Positions 17,253-25,180 of a DNA stretch of 56,995 nucleotides are shown here, piece by piece. The DNA comes from Clostridia bacterium (GTDB taxonomy: Bacteria > Bacillota > Clostridia > Oscillospirales > Acutalibacteraceae), in NCBI GenBank assembly GCA_017546665.1, contig JAFYSE010000012.1, positions 1 to 56,995 on the forward strand, written 5' to 3'. A model generated the notes under the pieces. It had not been told where the DNA came from and searched no databases. It saw only the letters and a program-made list of their open reading frames with translations. The position numbers were made by a program, and so were the translations under genes. Position 1 is the stretch's first letter. Each line of letters opens with the position of its first letter.

Positions 17253-18371
17253 TTATAAAATACTTGTGAGAAGCTGAGCCTTAAGGTTGTTGAATTCTTC
17301 TTCACTCAACATTCCTGCTTCTTTCATCATTGTGAGTTTATCGATTTTTGCTTTAAAGGTAGCCATATCATCTTGCTGTGTAGGTGTTTGAGCAGTGTTG
17401 ATAGCGTCATTCATCATACCGCCGACCATTCCACCGACTGCACCGCCAACGCCTGCCATTGTGCCAAAACCTACGCCCATATTTGTAAATTCACCAACTG
17501 CCTCATTTTCAGCAACCTTTTCTGCAACGTCAAAGCCACGTTCTTGACCATATGTGTAGCCTTCTTGTGCACGCTTTGTAGCTTGAGCCTTTGAGTCGAT
17601 AATAATTTTCTGTGCCTGTGTTTCAGCGTCAATCAATTCCTTTTGCTGACGAAGTTTAGCCTCTGCAATATCTGCATATTGACGGAAATGAAGCTCCTTG
17701 AACTGTTCATACTGTTTTTCGCCATCGGGCTTGACAACTGTTGTTACAAAGAATTTTTCAAGTGCAACACCATATTCTGCGAAATCATTAACAAGTAAGG
17801 ACTTGATATTTTCGGAGAACATTGTAAGATTTTCGTCAATTTCGAAAATGTTGATTGCATTTGCTTTCATTACCTGTGCGATATATGTTTTAACACGAGT
17901 CATAAGGAAAGCACGGAAGAAGTATGTAAGCTTAGCTTGTGTAAGGAAGTTTTCAGTACCTACAAGCTTTAAAAGGAGTTTTCTTGAATCTTCCGCACGA
18001 AGGCTCATTTCACCACTTGCACCAATAGAAAGAGGGAAGTTATATGTAGGCTCCATGTATTGAACTTTTGAGTCCGTACCCCATTTTATGTTCATTTGTT
18101 CAGTTTTATTGATAAAATAAACCTCACAATGGAAAGGGGAATCCCCCGTTGCACGATTAAGTGCCTTGCTAAGTTCAGGAATATTCTGAGTTTCCAATGT
18201 GTATCGACCAGGGCCAAACAAATCAAGAGCCTGACCATTCATAAAGAAAATTGCTTCCTGACTTTCGTGAACAATCAACTGTGTAAGCGAGTTAAAATCT
18301 TCACAAGGATGTTTCCAGATAAAGGTGGTATTATCACCCTCATATTTAATAATATCTGCTATCTTTGCCAT
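17253..18371 (-). CDS. SPFH/band-7 domain protein with C-terminal SHOCT segment (YdjI-like)
   Basis: A 372-residue protein of the YdjI or virion-core-like SPFH family. It opens with ADIIKYEGDNTTFIWKHPCEDFNSLTQLIVHESQEAIFFMNGQALDLFGPGRYTL, the signature of that family, followed by the SPFH core, a charged helix rich in A, E and Q (about 235-275), a glycine/methionine-rich linker (VGFGTMAGVGGAVGGMVGGMM) and a final SHOCT-like helix pair (KIDKLTMMKEAGMLSEEEFNNLKAQLL). SPFH proteins form membrane-bound rings or scaffolds; in B. subtilis ydjI belongs to a sigma-W envelope-stress operon. The ATG at 18371 follows GGGGAGG; the longer frame lacks a site. It is the first gene of a three-gene operon with a near-consensus promoter. 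Confidence 0.85.
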   Translation of the reverse strand: MAKIADIIKYEGDNTTFIWKHPCEDFNSLTQLIVHESQEAIFFMNGQALDLFGPGRYTLETQNIPELSKALNRATGDSPFHCEVYFINKTEQMNIKWGTDSKVQYMEPTYNFPLSIGASGEMSLRAEDSRKLLLKLVGTENFLTQAKLTYFFRAFLMTRVKTYIAQVMKANAINIFEIDENLTMFSENIKSLLVNDFAEYGVALEKFFVTTVVKPDGEKQYEQFKELHFRQYADIAEAKLRQQKELIDAETQAQKIIIDSKAQATKRAQEGYTYGQERGFDVAEKVAENEAVGEFTNMGVGFGTMAGVGGAVGGMVGGMMNDAINTAQTPTQQDDMATFKAKIDKLTMMKEAGMLSEEEFNNLKAQLLTSIL

Positions 18372-18419
18372 AATATTTCCTCCCCAAATGCAAGGTAAAT
18401 GTTTCAACCTATTTATACA

Positions 18420-18448
18420 ATTATAGTATGATAAATTTTTTATGTCAA
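18420..18448 (-). promoter_or_regulatory. Consensus sigma-A promoter of the SPFH operon
   Basis: TTGACA (18448-18443) and TATAAT (18425-18420) on the minus strand with a 17-base spacer: both hexamers match the consensus exactly. The leader before the ATG at 18371 would be about 41 bases. This argues for constant housekeeping expression rather than an ECF sigma factor promoter. Confidence 0.88.
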
Positions 18449-18476
18449 CAAATAATATTTAAAGCGAGATAACCTA

Positions 18477-18505
18477 TTGAAAAAAGCATCTAAAAGTGTT
18501 ATTAT
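18477..18505 (+). promoter_or_regulatory. Sigma-A promoter of the GPH transporter
   Basis: TTGAAA (18477-18482) and TATTAT (18500-18505) with a 17-base spacer, about 35 bases before the start codon. Confidence 0.72.
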
Positions 18506-18539
18506 TCTTTTATTGAGATAAGAAAGGGGAATAACCTTT

Positions 18540-20063
18540 ATGGCAAAGAAAGAAAAAACACCTAAAGAGGTGAATACACATCCTAACCGAATAGGTTTTA
18601 AAGATGTTGCCGGTTATACTATTGCTGAAGCAGGTAATATGTTTAACCTTACTTACATAACAAGCTATCTTAAAGTGTTTATGACTGACGTTTTGAAAAT
18701 AGCACCAAAACTTGTAGGTTATATGTTCATTATTACACGTCTTTGGGACGTAATTAATGACCCACTCTGGGGTGCAGTTGTTTCTAAAAGAAAAGCAGGT
18801 AAAGACGGTAAATATCGTCAGTATTTAAGACTTGTTGCAGTGCCTTTGGGAATTTCAACAGTTATTTGCTTTATTCCTTTCGGTGACCCGAATTCTATTT
18901 TCTACAACCAGACATTGGCAGAAAAGCCCATGCTTCTTTTCGTTCTTGCTATTGTGTTGTACTTGATTTATTGTACAATGTATACTGCAATGAACATTCC
19001 TTTTGGTTCATTGGCATCCGTTATTACCGACGACCCTAAGGGTAGAACAATACTTTCAACTGCTCGTTCAGTAGGTAGTGGTATCGGTGGTGCGGTTGTT
19101 CTTCTTATCGCTCCAATGGTTATTTATGTTGGTACGGGCGTTTTCGATGAACAGACAGGCAAAGAAATTGAGGTTGCTGATGGTAACAGAATGTTCATGT
19201 ATGCACTCCTTATGGGCATTTTCTCAATCGTAACTTACCTTATCGGCCATAGAATGGTTAAGGAAAGAGTTCCTGCTGTTGATGATGAGAATATAGATTT
19301 AAAGGGCGTATATAAAGGACTCTTTAAGTCAAGACCGTTTGTTATGCTTACCCTTTCAGGCGTTTTGATTAGTGGACAACTTCAATTCGGCTCATTCAAT
19401 GCTTATCTCTACAAGAATTACTTTACAAATACAGGTCTTAGCATTATAGGTACGATTTGTACATATCTTCCAATGGTAATTTTAATTTTGTTTACACCAA
19501 AGCTTTCTGCAAAATTTGGCAAGAAAGAACTTTGTGGAAGAATGTCAATCATCTCTGCAGCAACATCAATTTTCCTTTTTATTACTGCAAATAACGAAGA
19601 CTTTATTCGTTGGATTAATCCAAGTCAGGGAATATATCCTGCATGGCTCTATATGACATGCTTACTTCTTATCGGCTTCGGTTACACATTTGTTAGCCTT
19701 ACCTGCTGGGCTGTTGTTATGGATGTTATTGACTATCAGGAATATAAGACAGGAATTCGTAATGAAAGTGCAGTTTATTCTGCATATACATTTGGTCGTC
19801 AGTTTGGTCAGGCAGTTGCCGATGCGGGTGGACTTTTTCTTCTTCAGTGGGCAAAATATGATAGCCTTACTGCAGGCAACGGCTTTATTGCGGAAAATGA
19901 CACAAGTAAGAAGATTATGTTTATCTGTACAATAATTCCGGCGATTGTTTATACAGGCGTGTGGCTCATCTTTACTTTCGGATATCCACTTACCAAAGAA
20001 AAAATGGAACCAATTTATGCAGCTCTTCGTGAAAAACATGAAGCAGAAAATCAGGCTGAATAA
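18540..20063 (+). CDS. GPH-family (glycoside-pentoside-hexuronide) cation symporter
   Basis: A 507-residue carrier with about twelve membrane helices, of the MelB/GPH branch of the major facilitator superfamily. Family features include the early FKDVAGYTIAEAGNMFNLTYITSYL helix, the loop 2-3 motif TRLWDVINDPLWGAVVSKRK, the FGSLASVITDDPKGRTILSTARSVGSGIGG helix pair and DVIDYQEYKTGIRNESAVYSAYTFGRQFGQA in the second half. GPH carriers bring in sugars or uronides with Na+ or H+. It faces uxaC across a shared terminator, so a hexuronate or uronide substrate is likely, by context only. The start has AAAGGGG ten bases upstream. Confidence 0.9.
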   Translation: MAKKEKTPKEVNTHPNRIGFKDVAGYTIAEAGNMFNLTYITSYLKVFMTDVLKIAPKLVGYMFIITRLWDVINDPLWGAVVSKRKAGKDGKYRQYLRLVAVPLGISTVICFIPFGDPNSIFYNQTLAEKPMLLFVLAIVLYLIYCTMYTAMNIPFGSLASVITDDPKGRTILSTARSVGSGIGGAVVLLIAPMVIYVGTGVFDEQTGKEIEVADGNRMFMYALLMGIFSIVTYLIGHRMVKERVPAVDDENIDLKGVYKGLFKSRPFVMLTLSGVLISGQLQFGSFNAYLYKNYFTNTGLSIIGTICTYLPMVILILFTPKLSAKFGKKELCGRMSIISAATSIFLFITANNEDFIRWINPSQGIYPAWLYMTCLLLIGFGYTFVSLTCWAVVMDVIDYQEYKTGIRNESAVYSAYTFGRQFGQAVADAGGLFLLQWAKYDSLTAGNGFIAENDTSKKIMFICTIIPAIVYTGVWLIFTFGYPLTKEKMEPIYAALREKHEAENQAE

Positions 20064-20080
20064 TTTCAAAACAAACAGGA

Positions 20081-20104
20081 AAAGCACCTCAATTGAGGTG
20101 CTTT
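20081..20104. terminator. Bidirectional terminator between the GPH transporter and uxaC
   Basis: AAAGCACCTC (20081-20090) and GAGGTGCTTT (20095-20104) form a perfect ten-base stem with an AATT loop; T-rich sequence follows on both strands between two convergent genes. Confidence 0.88.
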
Positions 20105-20123
20105 ATTTATGCCTTTTATTGGG

Positions 20124-21524
20124 TTATATTCCGAAATAATTCTTGGCGTTGTTGAATGAGATGTCTTCCACAACCTGTGCAAGAAAATCGGTATCGTTTG
20201 GATACTTACCTTCCTCCACCAAATCACCGATAATTTCGCAAAGAATTCTACGGAAGTATTCGTGTCTTGGGTAGGATAAGAAACTACGAGAATCTGTAAC
20301 CATACCAACGAATTTACCAAGCACACCAAGGTTTGCAAGAGTTTTCATCTGCTCTCTCATTCCGTCATAGTTGTCATTGAACCACCAAGCAGAGCCGAAC
20401 TGAATCTTTGATTGTGCCTCACTACTTTGGAAGTTACCAAGCATTGTACCAAGAACATAGTTATCCTTTGGATTAAGTGTAAAGAGAATTGTCTTTGGCA
20501 ATTTGCCCTTTACATCGAGAGAATCAAGATAACGGGAAAGACCATAAGCCAACTGATGGTCGTGAACAGAGTCAAAGCCTGTGTCAGCACCGAGGGACTT
20601 GAACATTCTTGCATTGTTGTTTCTCATAGCACCGAAATGGAGCTCCATAGCCCAACCAAGGTCTGCATATTTTTCACCGAAGAACTGTAAAAGAGCAGTT
20701 CTGTACTGGTCAAGCTCTTTCTTTGTGAACTCACCACCTAAAAGTGCTTTTGCAAAAATTGCTTCAAGTTCTTCTTCTGTTGCAAGTTCAAACGGACAAT
20801 ATTCAAGTGCGTGGTCGGATGCGCGACAGCCCATCTCGTTAAAGAATTCAATTCTCTTATTGAGTGCTACAAGCAAATCTGCAAAGGACTTGATTTCCAT
20901 TTCTGCTGCTTTTTCCATAGCGACAATCCATTCTTTGAATGCAGGGGTGTCAATAAGGAATGATTTGTCAGGACGGAATGCAGGAATAACCTTGCATTTA
21001 AAATTCTTATCTTCTGCCAACAATTTGTGATATTCAAGAGTATCTGCTGCGTCGTCAGTTGTGCATACGCAAGCGACATTTGATTTTTCAATAAGTGAAC
21101 GGGGAGTGAATCCACCTGCTTTAATCTGCTCATTACATTTTCCCCAAATCATATCAGCAGTTTTTGGACTTAATGGCTCATAGATACCGAAATATCTCTG
21201 CAACTCAAGATGTGTCCAATGATAAAGAGGATTACCTATGCAATATGGCAAACTCTCTGCCCATTTCATAAATTTTTCGTAGTCAGAAGCGTCACCTGTG
21301 ATGTACTTTTCTTCTACACCACAACCACGCATAGCACGCCATTTATAGTGGTCGCCACCGAGCCAAACTCTTGTAATGTTTTCAAAAGGTTTGTCCTCAT
21401 AAATCTCTTTTGGAGAGAGATGACAATGCCAGTCAAAAATCGGTGTGTCCTTTCCACCTTTTTCAAAAATTATTTTAGCAGTTTCTGTTGAAAGTAAAAA
21501 ATCTTTATCCATAAATGCTTTCAT
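20124..21524 (-). CDS. uxaC: Glucuronate isomerase (uronate isomerase)
   Basis: A 466-residue amidohydrolase-fold enzyme that converts glucuronate to fructuronate and galacturonate to tagaturonate, the first step of hexuronate catabolism. Family marks include KDFLLSTETAKIIFEK, the metal-binding IFDWHCHLSPKEI, LGGDHYKWRAMRGCGV, GNPLYHWTHLELQRYFGI, VACVCTTDDAADTLEYH, MELHFGAMRNNN, and near the end SFLSYPRHEYFRRILCEIIGD. Length is normal for the family. The ATG at 21524 has AGGTGAT upstream. It is transcribed alone, facing the GPH carrier; the next enzymes of the path (uxuB-type SDR, uxuA, kdgK, eda) lie 22 kb away. Confidence 0.97.
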   Translation of the reverse strand: MKAFMDKDFLLSTETAKIIFEKGGKDTPIFDWHCHLSPKEIYEDKPFENITRVWLGGDHYKWRAMRGCGVEEKYITGDASDYEKFMKWAESLPYCIGNPLYHWTHLELQRYFGIYEPLSPKTADMIWGKCNEQIKAGGFTPRSLIEKSNVACVCTTDDAADTLEYHKLLAEDKNFKCKVIPAFRPDKSFLIDTPAFKEWIVAMEKAAEMEIKSFADLLVALNKRIEFFNEMGCRASDHALEYCPFELATEEELEAIFAKALLGGEFTKKELDQYRTALLQFFGEKYADLGWAMELHFGAMRNNNARMFKSLGADTGFDSVHDHQLAYGLSRYLDSLDVKGKLPKTILFTLNPKDNYVLGTMLGNFQSSEAQSKIQFGSAWWFNDNYDGMREQMKTLANLGVLGKFVGMVTDSRSFLSYPRHEYFRRILCEIIGDLVEEGKYPNDTDFLAQVVEDISFNNAKNYFGI

Positions 21525-21593
21525 AAAATCACCTTTTATTTAAGATTATCCTTATTGTAACACAACTAAAGGGAAAATAACAGTATTTTTTTG

Positions 21594-21622
21594 TTGTTTT
21601 AATTCCGGTATTGTGATAAAAT
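21594..21622 (+). promoter_or_regulatory. Promoter of dusB
   Basis: TTGTTT (21594-21599) and TAAAAT (21617-21622) with a 17-base spacer ending in TGA (extended -10), about 31 bases before the TTG start. Confidence 0.6.
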
Positions 21623-21652
21623 ATTTTCATTAAACTTTACGAGGTAATATAT

Positions 21653-22618
21653 TTGAAAATTGGTAATGTTGAAATAAACGGGAAAGCGGTTTTAGCACCT
21701 ATGGCAGGTGTTGCTGACCGAGCATTCCGTGAATTGTGCGTAAACTATGGTGCGGCTTATGTTGTCAGCGAAATGATAAGCTCAAAAGGCGTTTCAATGG
21801 GTGACAAAAAATCCAAGGATTTGATGTTTTTATCCGATGAAGAACGCCCTGCTGCCGTGCAGATTTTTGGTAGTGACCCCAAGATTATGGCAGAAAGTAT
21901 AGAGTCCGTTATGCAGGTTAATCCACAGATTATCGATATAAATATGGGTTGTCCTGCACCAAAAATTGCAGGTAATGGTGGGGGAGCAAGTCTTGCTAAA
22001 AATCCACAACTTGCAGAAGAAATTGTAAGGGGAGTTGTTAAAGCTTCACCTGTTCCTGTAACAGTAAAAATTCGTGCAGGATGGGATGAAAATTCAATAA
22101 ATGCAGTTGAAATGGCACAAAGGGCAGAAAATGCAGGTGCTGCTGCTGTTACAATTCACGGAAGAACAAGAAAACAGTTATATGCTCCACCTGTTGACAG
22201 AAATATTATCGCAGAGGTAAAAAAAGCTGTTTCAATTCCTGTTATCGGTAATGGGGACATTGTTGACGGACTGACTGCTGCAAGTATGCTTGAAGAAACA
22301 AATTGTGACCTTATTATGGTTGGCCGTGGTGCTTTGGGTTGCCCTTGGGTGTTCTCTCAAATCAATGCTTATCTTGACCACGAAAGAATTATCCCCCATC
22401 CACCTGTAAGCGAGAGAATGAGGGTTATGATTAAACACATTGAAACAATTTGCAAATATAAGGGTGACTATATCGGTATGAGAGAGGCACGAAAACACGC
22501 AGGTTGGTACACAAAAGGTCTTCACGGTGCTGCAAAATATCGTCTTGAACTTGGCACCATTGAAACTATGGAGCAATTACAAGAAATTGCGTATAAAATT
22601 TGCATTGAAAATCAATAA
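21653..22618 (+). CDS. dusB: tRNA-dihydrouridine synthase (DusB-type)
   Basis: A 321-residue FMN-dependent TIM-barrel enzyme that reduces uridines in tRNA D-loops. It shows LAPMAGVADRAFRELC, SEMISSKG, VQIFGSDP, the family signature IDINMGCPAPKIAGNGGGASL with the catalytic cysteine, VTVKIRAGWDE, TIHGRTRKQLYAPPVD, IGNGDIVDG, MVGRGALGCPWVF and the C-terminal helical tRNA-binding part. The start codon is TTG, chosen for GAGG eight bases upstream and because the protein then begins at MKIGNVEINGK-like sequence. It stands alone between its promoter and a terminator. Confidence 0.95.
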   Translation: MKIGNVEINGKAVLAPMAGVADRAFRELCVNYGAAYVVSEMISSKGVSMGDKKSKDLMFLSDEERPAAVQIFGSDPKIMAESIESVMQVNPQIIDINMGCPAPKIAGNGGGASLAKNPQLAEEIVRGVVKASPVPVTVKIRAGWDENSINAVEMAQRAENAGAAAVTIHGRTRKQLYAPPVDRNIIAEVKKAVSIPVIGNGDIVDGLTAASMLEETNCDLIMVGRGALGCPWVFSQINAYLDHERIIPHPPVSERMRVMIKHIETICKYKGDYIGMREARKHAGWYTKGLHGAAKYRLELGTIETMEQLQEIAYKICIENQ

Positions 22619-22650
22619 AAGGTGGGTATCAAACCCACCTTTTTCTTTTT
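22617..22650. terminator. Bidirectional terminator between dusB and the GH3 gene
   Basis: AAAAGGTGGGT (22617-22627) pairs perfectly with ACCCACCTTTT (22633-22643); T-rich sequence follows on the plus side, and TTTTATTG on the minus side. It lies between convergent genes. Confidence 0.9.
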
Positions 22651-25072
22651 AGTCTTTATACTTTTTCATACAGAGTTTAAGCACAAAACTTGCATTTCTC
22701 TGCATTTCGTAAAGTGTGATACCGTCTTTTTTACCATAGGTCTTTAAGAGTGTGCCATCAGGTTTGCAGTTTGTAACTCTGTCACCACCCGGCATAAGTA
22801 CATTTACGCCACCTCTTACTCGGTAAGCTTGGTCACGCATTTTGGGGAATTCCTGACTCTTTGAAGGACGCATCCACCAGTCTGTCATTACAACACCGTC
22901 AAAGCCCCATTCTTCACGGAGGATTCTCTCACAGAGTTCATAGTTATAATGTCCCCAAACACCATTTATCTTATTGTAAGATGTCATAATTGTATTTGGA
23001 TGTGCAGTCTTAACACAAATTTCAAAGCCCTTTAAGTAAATTTCGCGTAATGCTCTTTCTGAAAGTCTTGAATCATTACCTGTACGATTAACTTCCTGAT
23101 TGTTACAAGCGTAGTGTTTTGGACAAGCGCTACCACCACAGGTCTGAATACCCTTAACTGCAGCAGCACCCATAAGTCCTGTTACAACAGGGTCTTCGGA
23201 ATAATACTCAAAGTTTCTGCCACAGAGATGGCTACGGTGAATATTCATACCAGGTGCTAAGAGAATATCGCTTCCCTTTGCTTTTAGTTCTTCACTGATT
23301 TTTGCATAAACTTTCTCTACAAGGCCAGTATTAAATGTACTTGCAAGGGCAGTACCATTTGGAATAAGCGAACAATAAGCAAGAAGTCGGATACCTGAAG
23401 GTCCGTCAGTTGTAATCATTGGTGGGATTCCCTTGTCACGAAGACTCTGGAGAATACCACCCATAGCCCCCGCGTTACCCTTTGCACCCAAAGGTGAATC
23501 CATCTTATAGTCACCACGGGAAATTGCTTCCAATTCATCAAGGCTTAACTGTGCAACAAAGTTTTCCATTGAAACTGTTCCGTTTTCAACATCTGAAAGT
23601 TTATAGCCCTTATCGCCTGTGATTGCAACACCTTCACCGATATTTTCAAGAATAACTTGTTTAAGGTCATACTTACGACAAGTAACAGGCTCTTTTTTAA
23701 GTCCTTCTTCTGTATTCACAAAACGGTCAAACTGTTTCTGTGGCGCAGAACATTGTTTTAATTTAAGAGCTTCAACAGTTTCGTCCTGATAGTAACTCCA
23801 TTTCTTTTCTGCACTGCGAACATCACTACCAACATAGAGAGCATATTCGCCCTTTTCCATTACATAGGAATGGGCAAAACCACTTGCACCATTGTCGTCA
23901 TAAGACCAGAATCTTTCTATTGGAACAACAATTTCAAGTGTTTCACTTTCACCACATTCAAGTACCTTTGTTTTGCCGAAAGCTGCTAATTCTCTTGCAG
24001 GATTACCAAGTTTGCCACAAGGTTTTGAGACATAAATCTGTACGGCTTCCTTACCTGCATATTCACCAATATTCTTAACAGTGCATTTTACTGTAACATT
24101 TTCTTCAGTCTGCTCTGCACTATCAAAGTTGATATCGAATTTTGTATAAGACAAACCATAGCCGAATGGATAAACAACTGCATCCTTATTAAAGGTTTCA
24201 AAATAACGATAACCAACATAAATGTCTTCTTCATAGATGTTTGCATCACGATTACCAAAGTTTGTAGAAGATGGATAATCTTCATAATTCTTTGCGATAG
24301 TGTCAGTTAACTTACCGCTTGGAGATACCTTGCCACAAAGCAAATCAGCAACAGCATTACCGCTTTCCATACCGCCCTGCCAAACAATCATAACAGCACC
24401 AATTTTGCTACCGAATTCACGGAGCCAACTCATATCCATAACAGAGCCGATATTGAGAAGAAGTGTAACATTATCAAACTGCTCACAAATTCTGTGAAGT
24501 GCTGTTCTTTCTTCGTCAGTTACATAGAAACTGCCTTTTTCAAGTGCGTTTTCTCTGTCCTCACCTGATGAACGACCAATTACGAAAACTGCATTATCAC
24601 TATTCTGTTTTGCTTTTTTCACAAGGTCAACAGTAAGTGGCATTTCAGGATAAAATCTTGGCCAATGTCCCCAAACACCGTGGTCAATAGGGTTCTCCTT
24701 GCACCATTTTTCGTATGTATCTGAAAGGTCAGTGTTAAGCACTAAATCTTCACAGCTTTTAAGTCCGTCAATAAGGTTTACACCATAAGGCTTTTTAACG
24801 TCACCACCGGAACCATAGCCTGTATAGAACCAATCATTCTGCACTCTTCCGAAAACAGATACTTTTGTACCTTTTTTGAAAGGAAGAACTCCGTTATTCT
24901 CCAAAAGAATCGCAGTTTCACCGGCTGCCTCACGTAAAACTTTAGGCATTCCATCAGTAATTGTTACTTCACCAAGTGCCTCAAGTGCTTCTTCCTGAGA
25001 AACGTCTGCCCCTGCGATTTTCATACCTAATTTCATTACGCCAACAACAATTTTTTCTGTAAATTTTGACAT
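22649..25072 (-). CDS. Glycoside hydrolase family 3 beta-glucosidase-like, reversed domain order
   Basis: An 807-residue cytoplasmic GH3 protein without a signal peptide. The domain order is inverted: the alpha/beta sandwich domain comes first (REAAGETAILLENNGVLPF, FGRVQNDWFYTGYGSGG, WQGGMESGNAVADLLCGKVSPSGKLTDT, residues about 40-290), then a fibronectin-III-like domain (EQTEENVTVKCTVKNIGEYAGKEAVQIYVS to EKGEYALYVGSD, about 310-420), and last the TIM-barrel catalytic domain (about 500-807; TTDGPSGIRL, ALASTFNTGLVEKV, LLAPGMNIHRSHLCGRNFEYYSEDP, KHYACNN, and the nucleophile region GVVMTDWW). The same order is known from Ruminococcus albus and Butyrivibrio beta-glucosidases. It probably splits imported beta-glucosides; exact specificity is unknown. 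Confidence 0.9.
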   Translation of the reverse strand: MSKFTEKIVVGVMKLGMKIAGADVSQEEALEALGEVTITDGMPKVLREAAGETAILLENNGVLPFKKGTKVSVFGRVQNDWFYTGYGSGGDVKKPYGVNLIDGLKSCEDLVLNTDLSDTYEKWCKENPIDHGVWGHWPRFYPEMPLTVDLVKKAKQNSDNAVFVIGRSSGEDRENALEKGSFYVTDEERTALHRICEQFDNVTLLLNIGSVMDMSWLREFGSKIGAVMIVWQGGMESGNAVADLLCGKVSPSGKLTDTIAKNYEDYPSSTNFGNRDANIYEEDIYVGYRYFETFNKDAVVYPFGYGLSYTKFDINFDSAEQTEENVTVKCTVKNIGEYAGKEAVQIYVSKPCGKLGNPARELAAFGKTKVLECGESETLEIVVPIERFWSYDDNGASGFAHSYVMEKGEYALYVGSDVRSAEKKWSYYQDETVEALKLKQCSAPQKQFDRFVNTEEGLKKEPVTCRKYDLKQVILENIGEGVAITGDKGYKLSDVENGTVSMENFVAQLSLDELEAISRGDYKMDSPLGAKGNAGAMGGILQSLRDKGIPPMITTDGPSGIRLLAYCSLIPNGTALASTFNTGLVEKVYAKISEELKAKGSDILLAPGMNIHRSHLCGRNFEYYSEDPVVTGLMGAAAVKGIQTCGGSACPKHYACNNQEVNRTGNDSRLSERALREIYLKGFEICVKTAHPNTIMTSYNKINGVWGHYNYELCERILREEWGFDGVVMTDWWMRPSKSQEFPKMRDQAYRVRGGVNVLMPGGDRVTNCKPDGTLLKTYGKKDGITLYEMQRNASFVLKLCMKKYKD

Positions 25073-25102
25073 GGATAAATTCCCCTTTTCTTTAATGACA
25101 TA

Positions 25103-25131
25103 ATTCTATCACATATTATTTTCCTTTTCAA
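25103..25131 (-). promoter_or_regulatory. Promoter of the GH3 gene
   Basis: TTGAAA (25131-25126) and TAGAAT (25108-25103) on the minus strand, 17-base spacer ending in TGA. The -35 lies beside the tail of the upstream gene's terminator, so the two units are packed tightly. Confidence 0.7.
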
Positions 25132-25168
25132 TAATAAAAAACATCTGCCTCAATAAATGAGACAGATG
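25130..25168 (-). terminator. Terminator of the cohesin-protein gene
   Basis: On the minus strand CATCTGTCTC (25168-25159) pairs with GAGGCAGATG (25151-25142), one G-T pair, followed by TTTTTTATTATT. Confidence 0.85.
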
Positions 25169-25180
25169 CCAAAAATTTGT

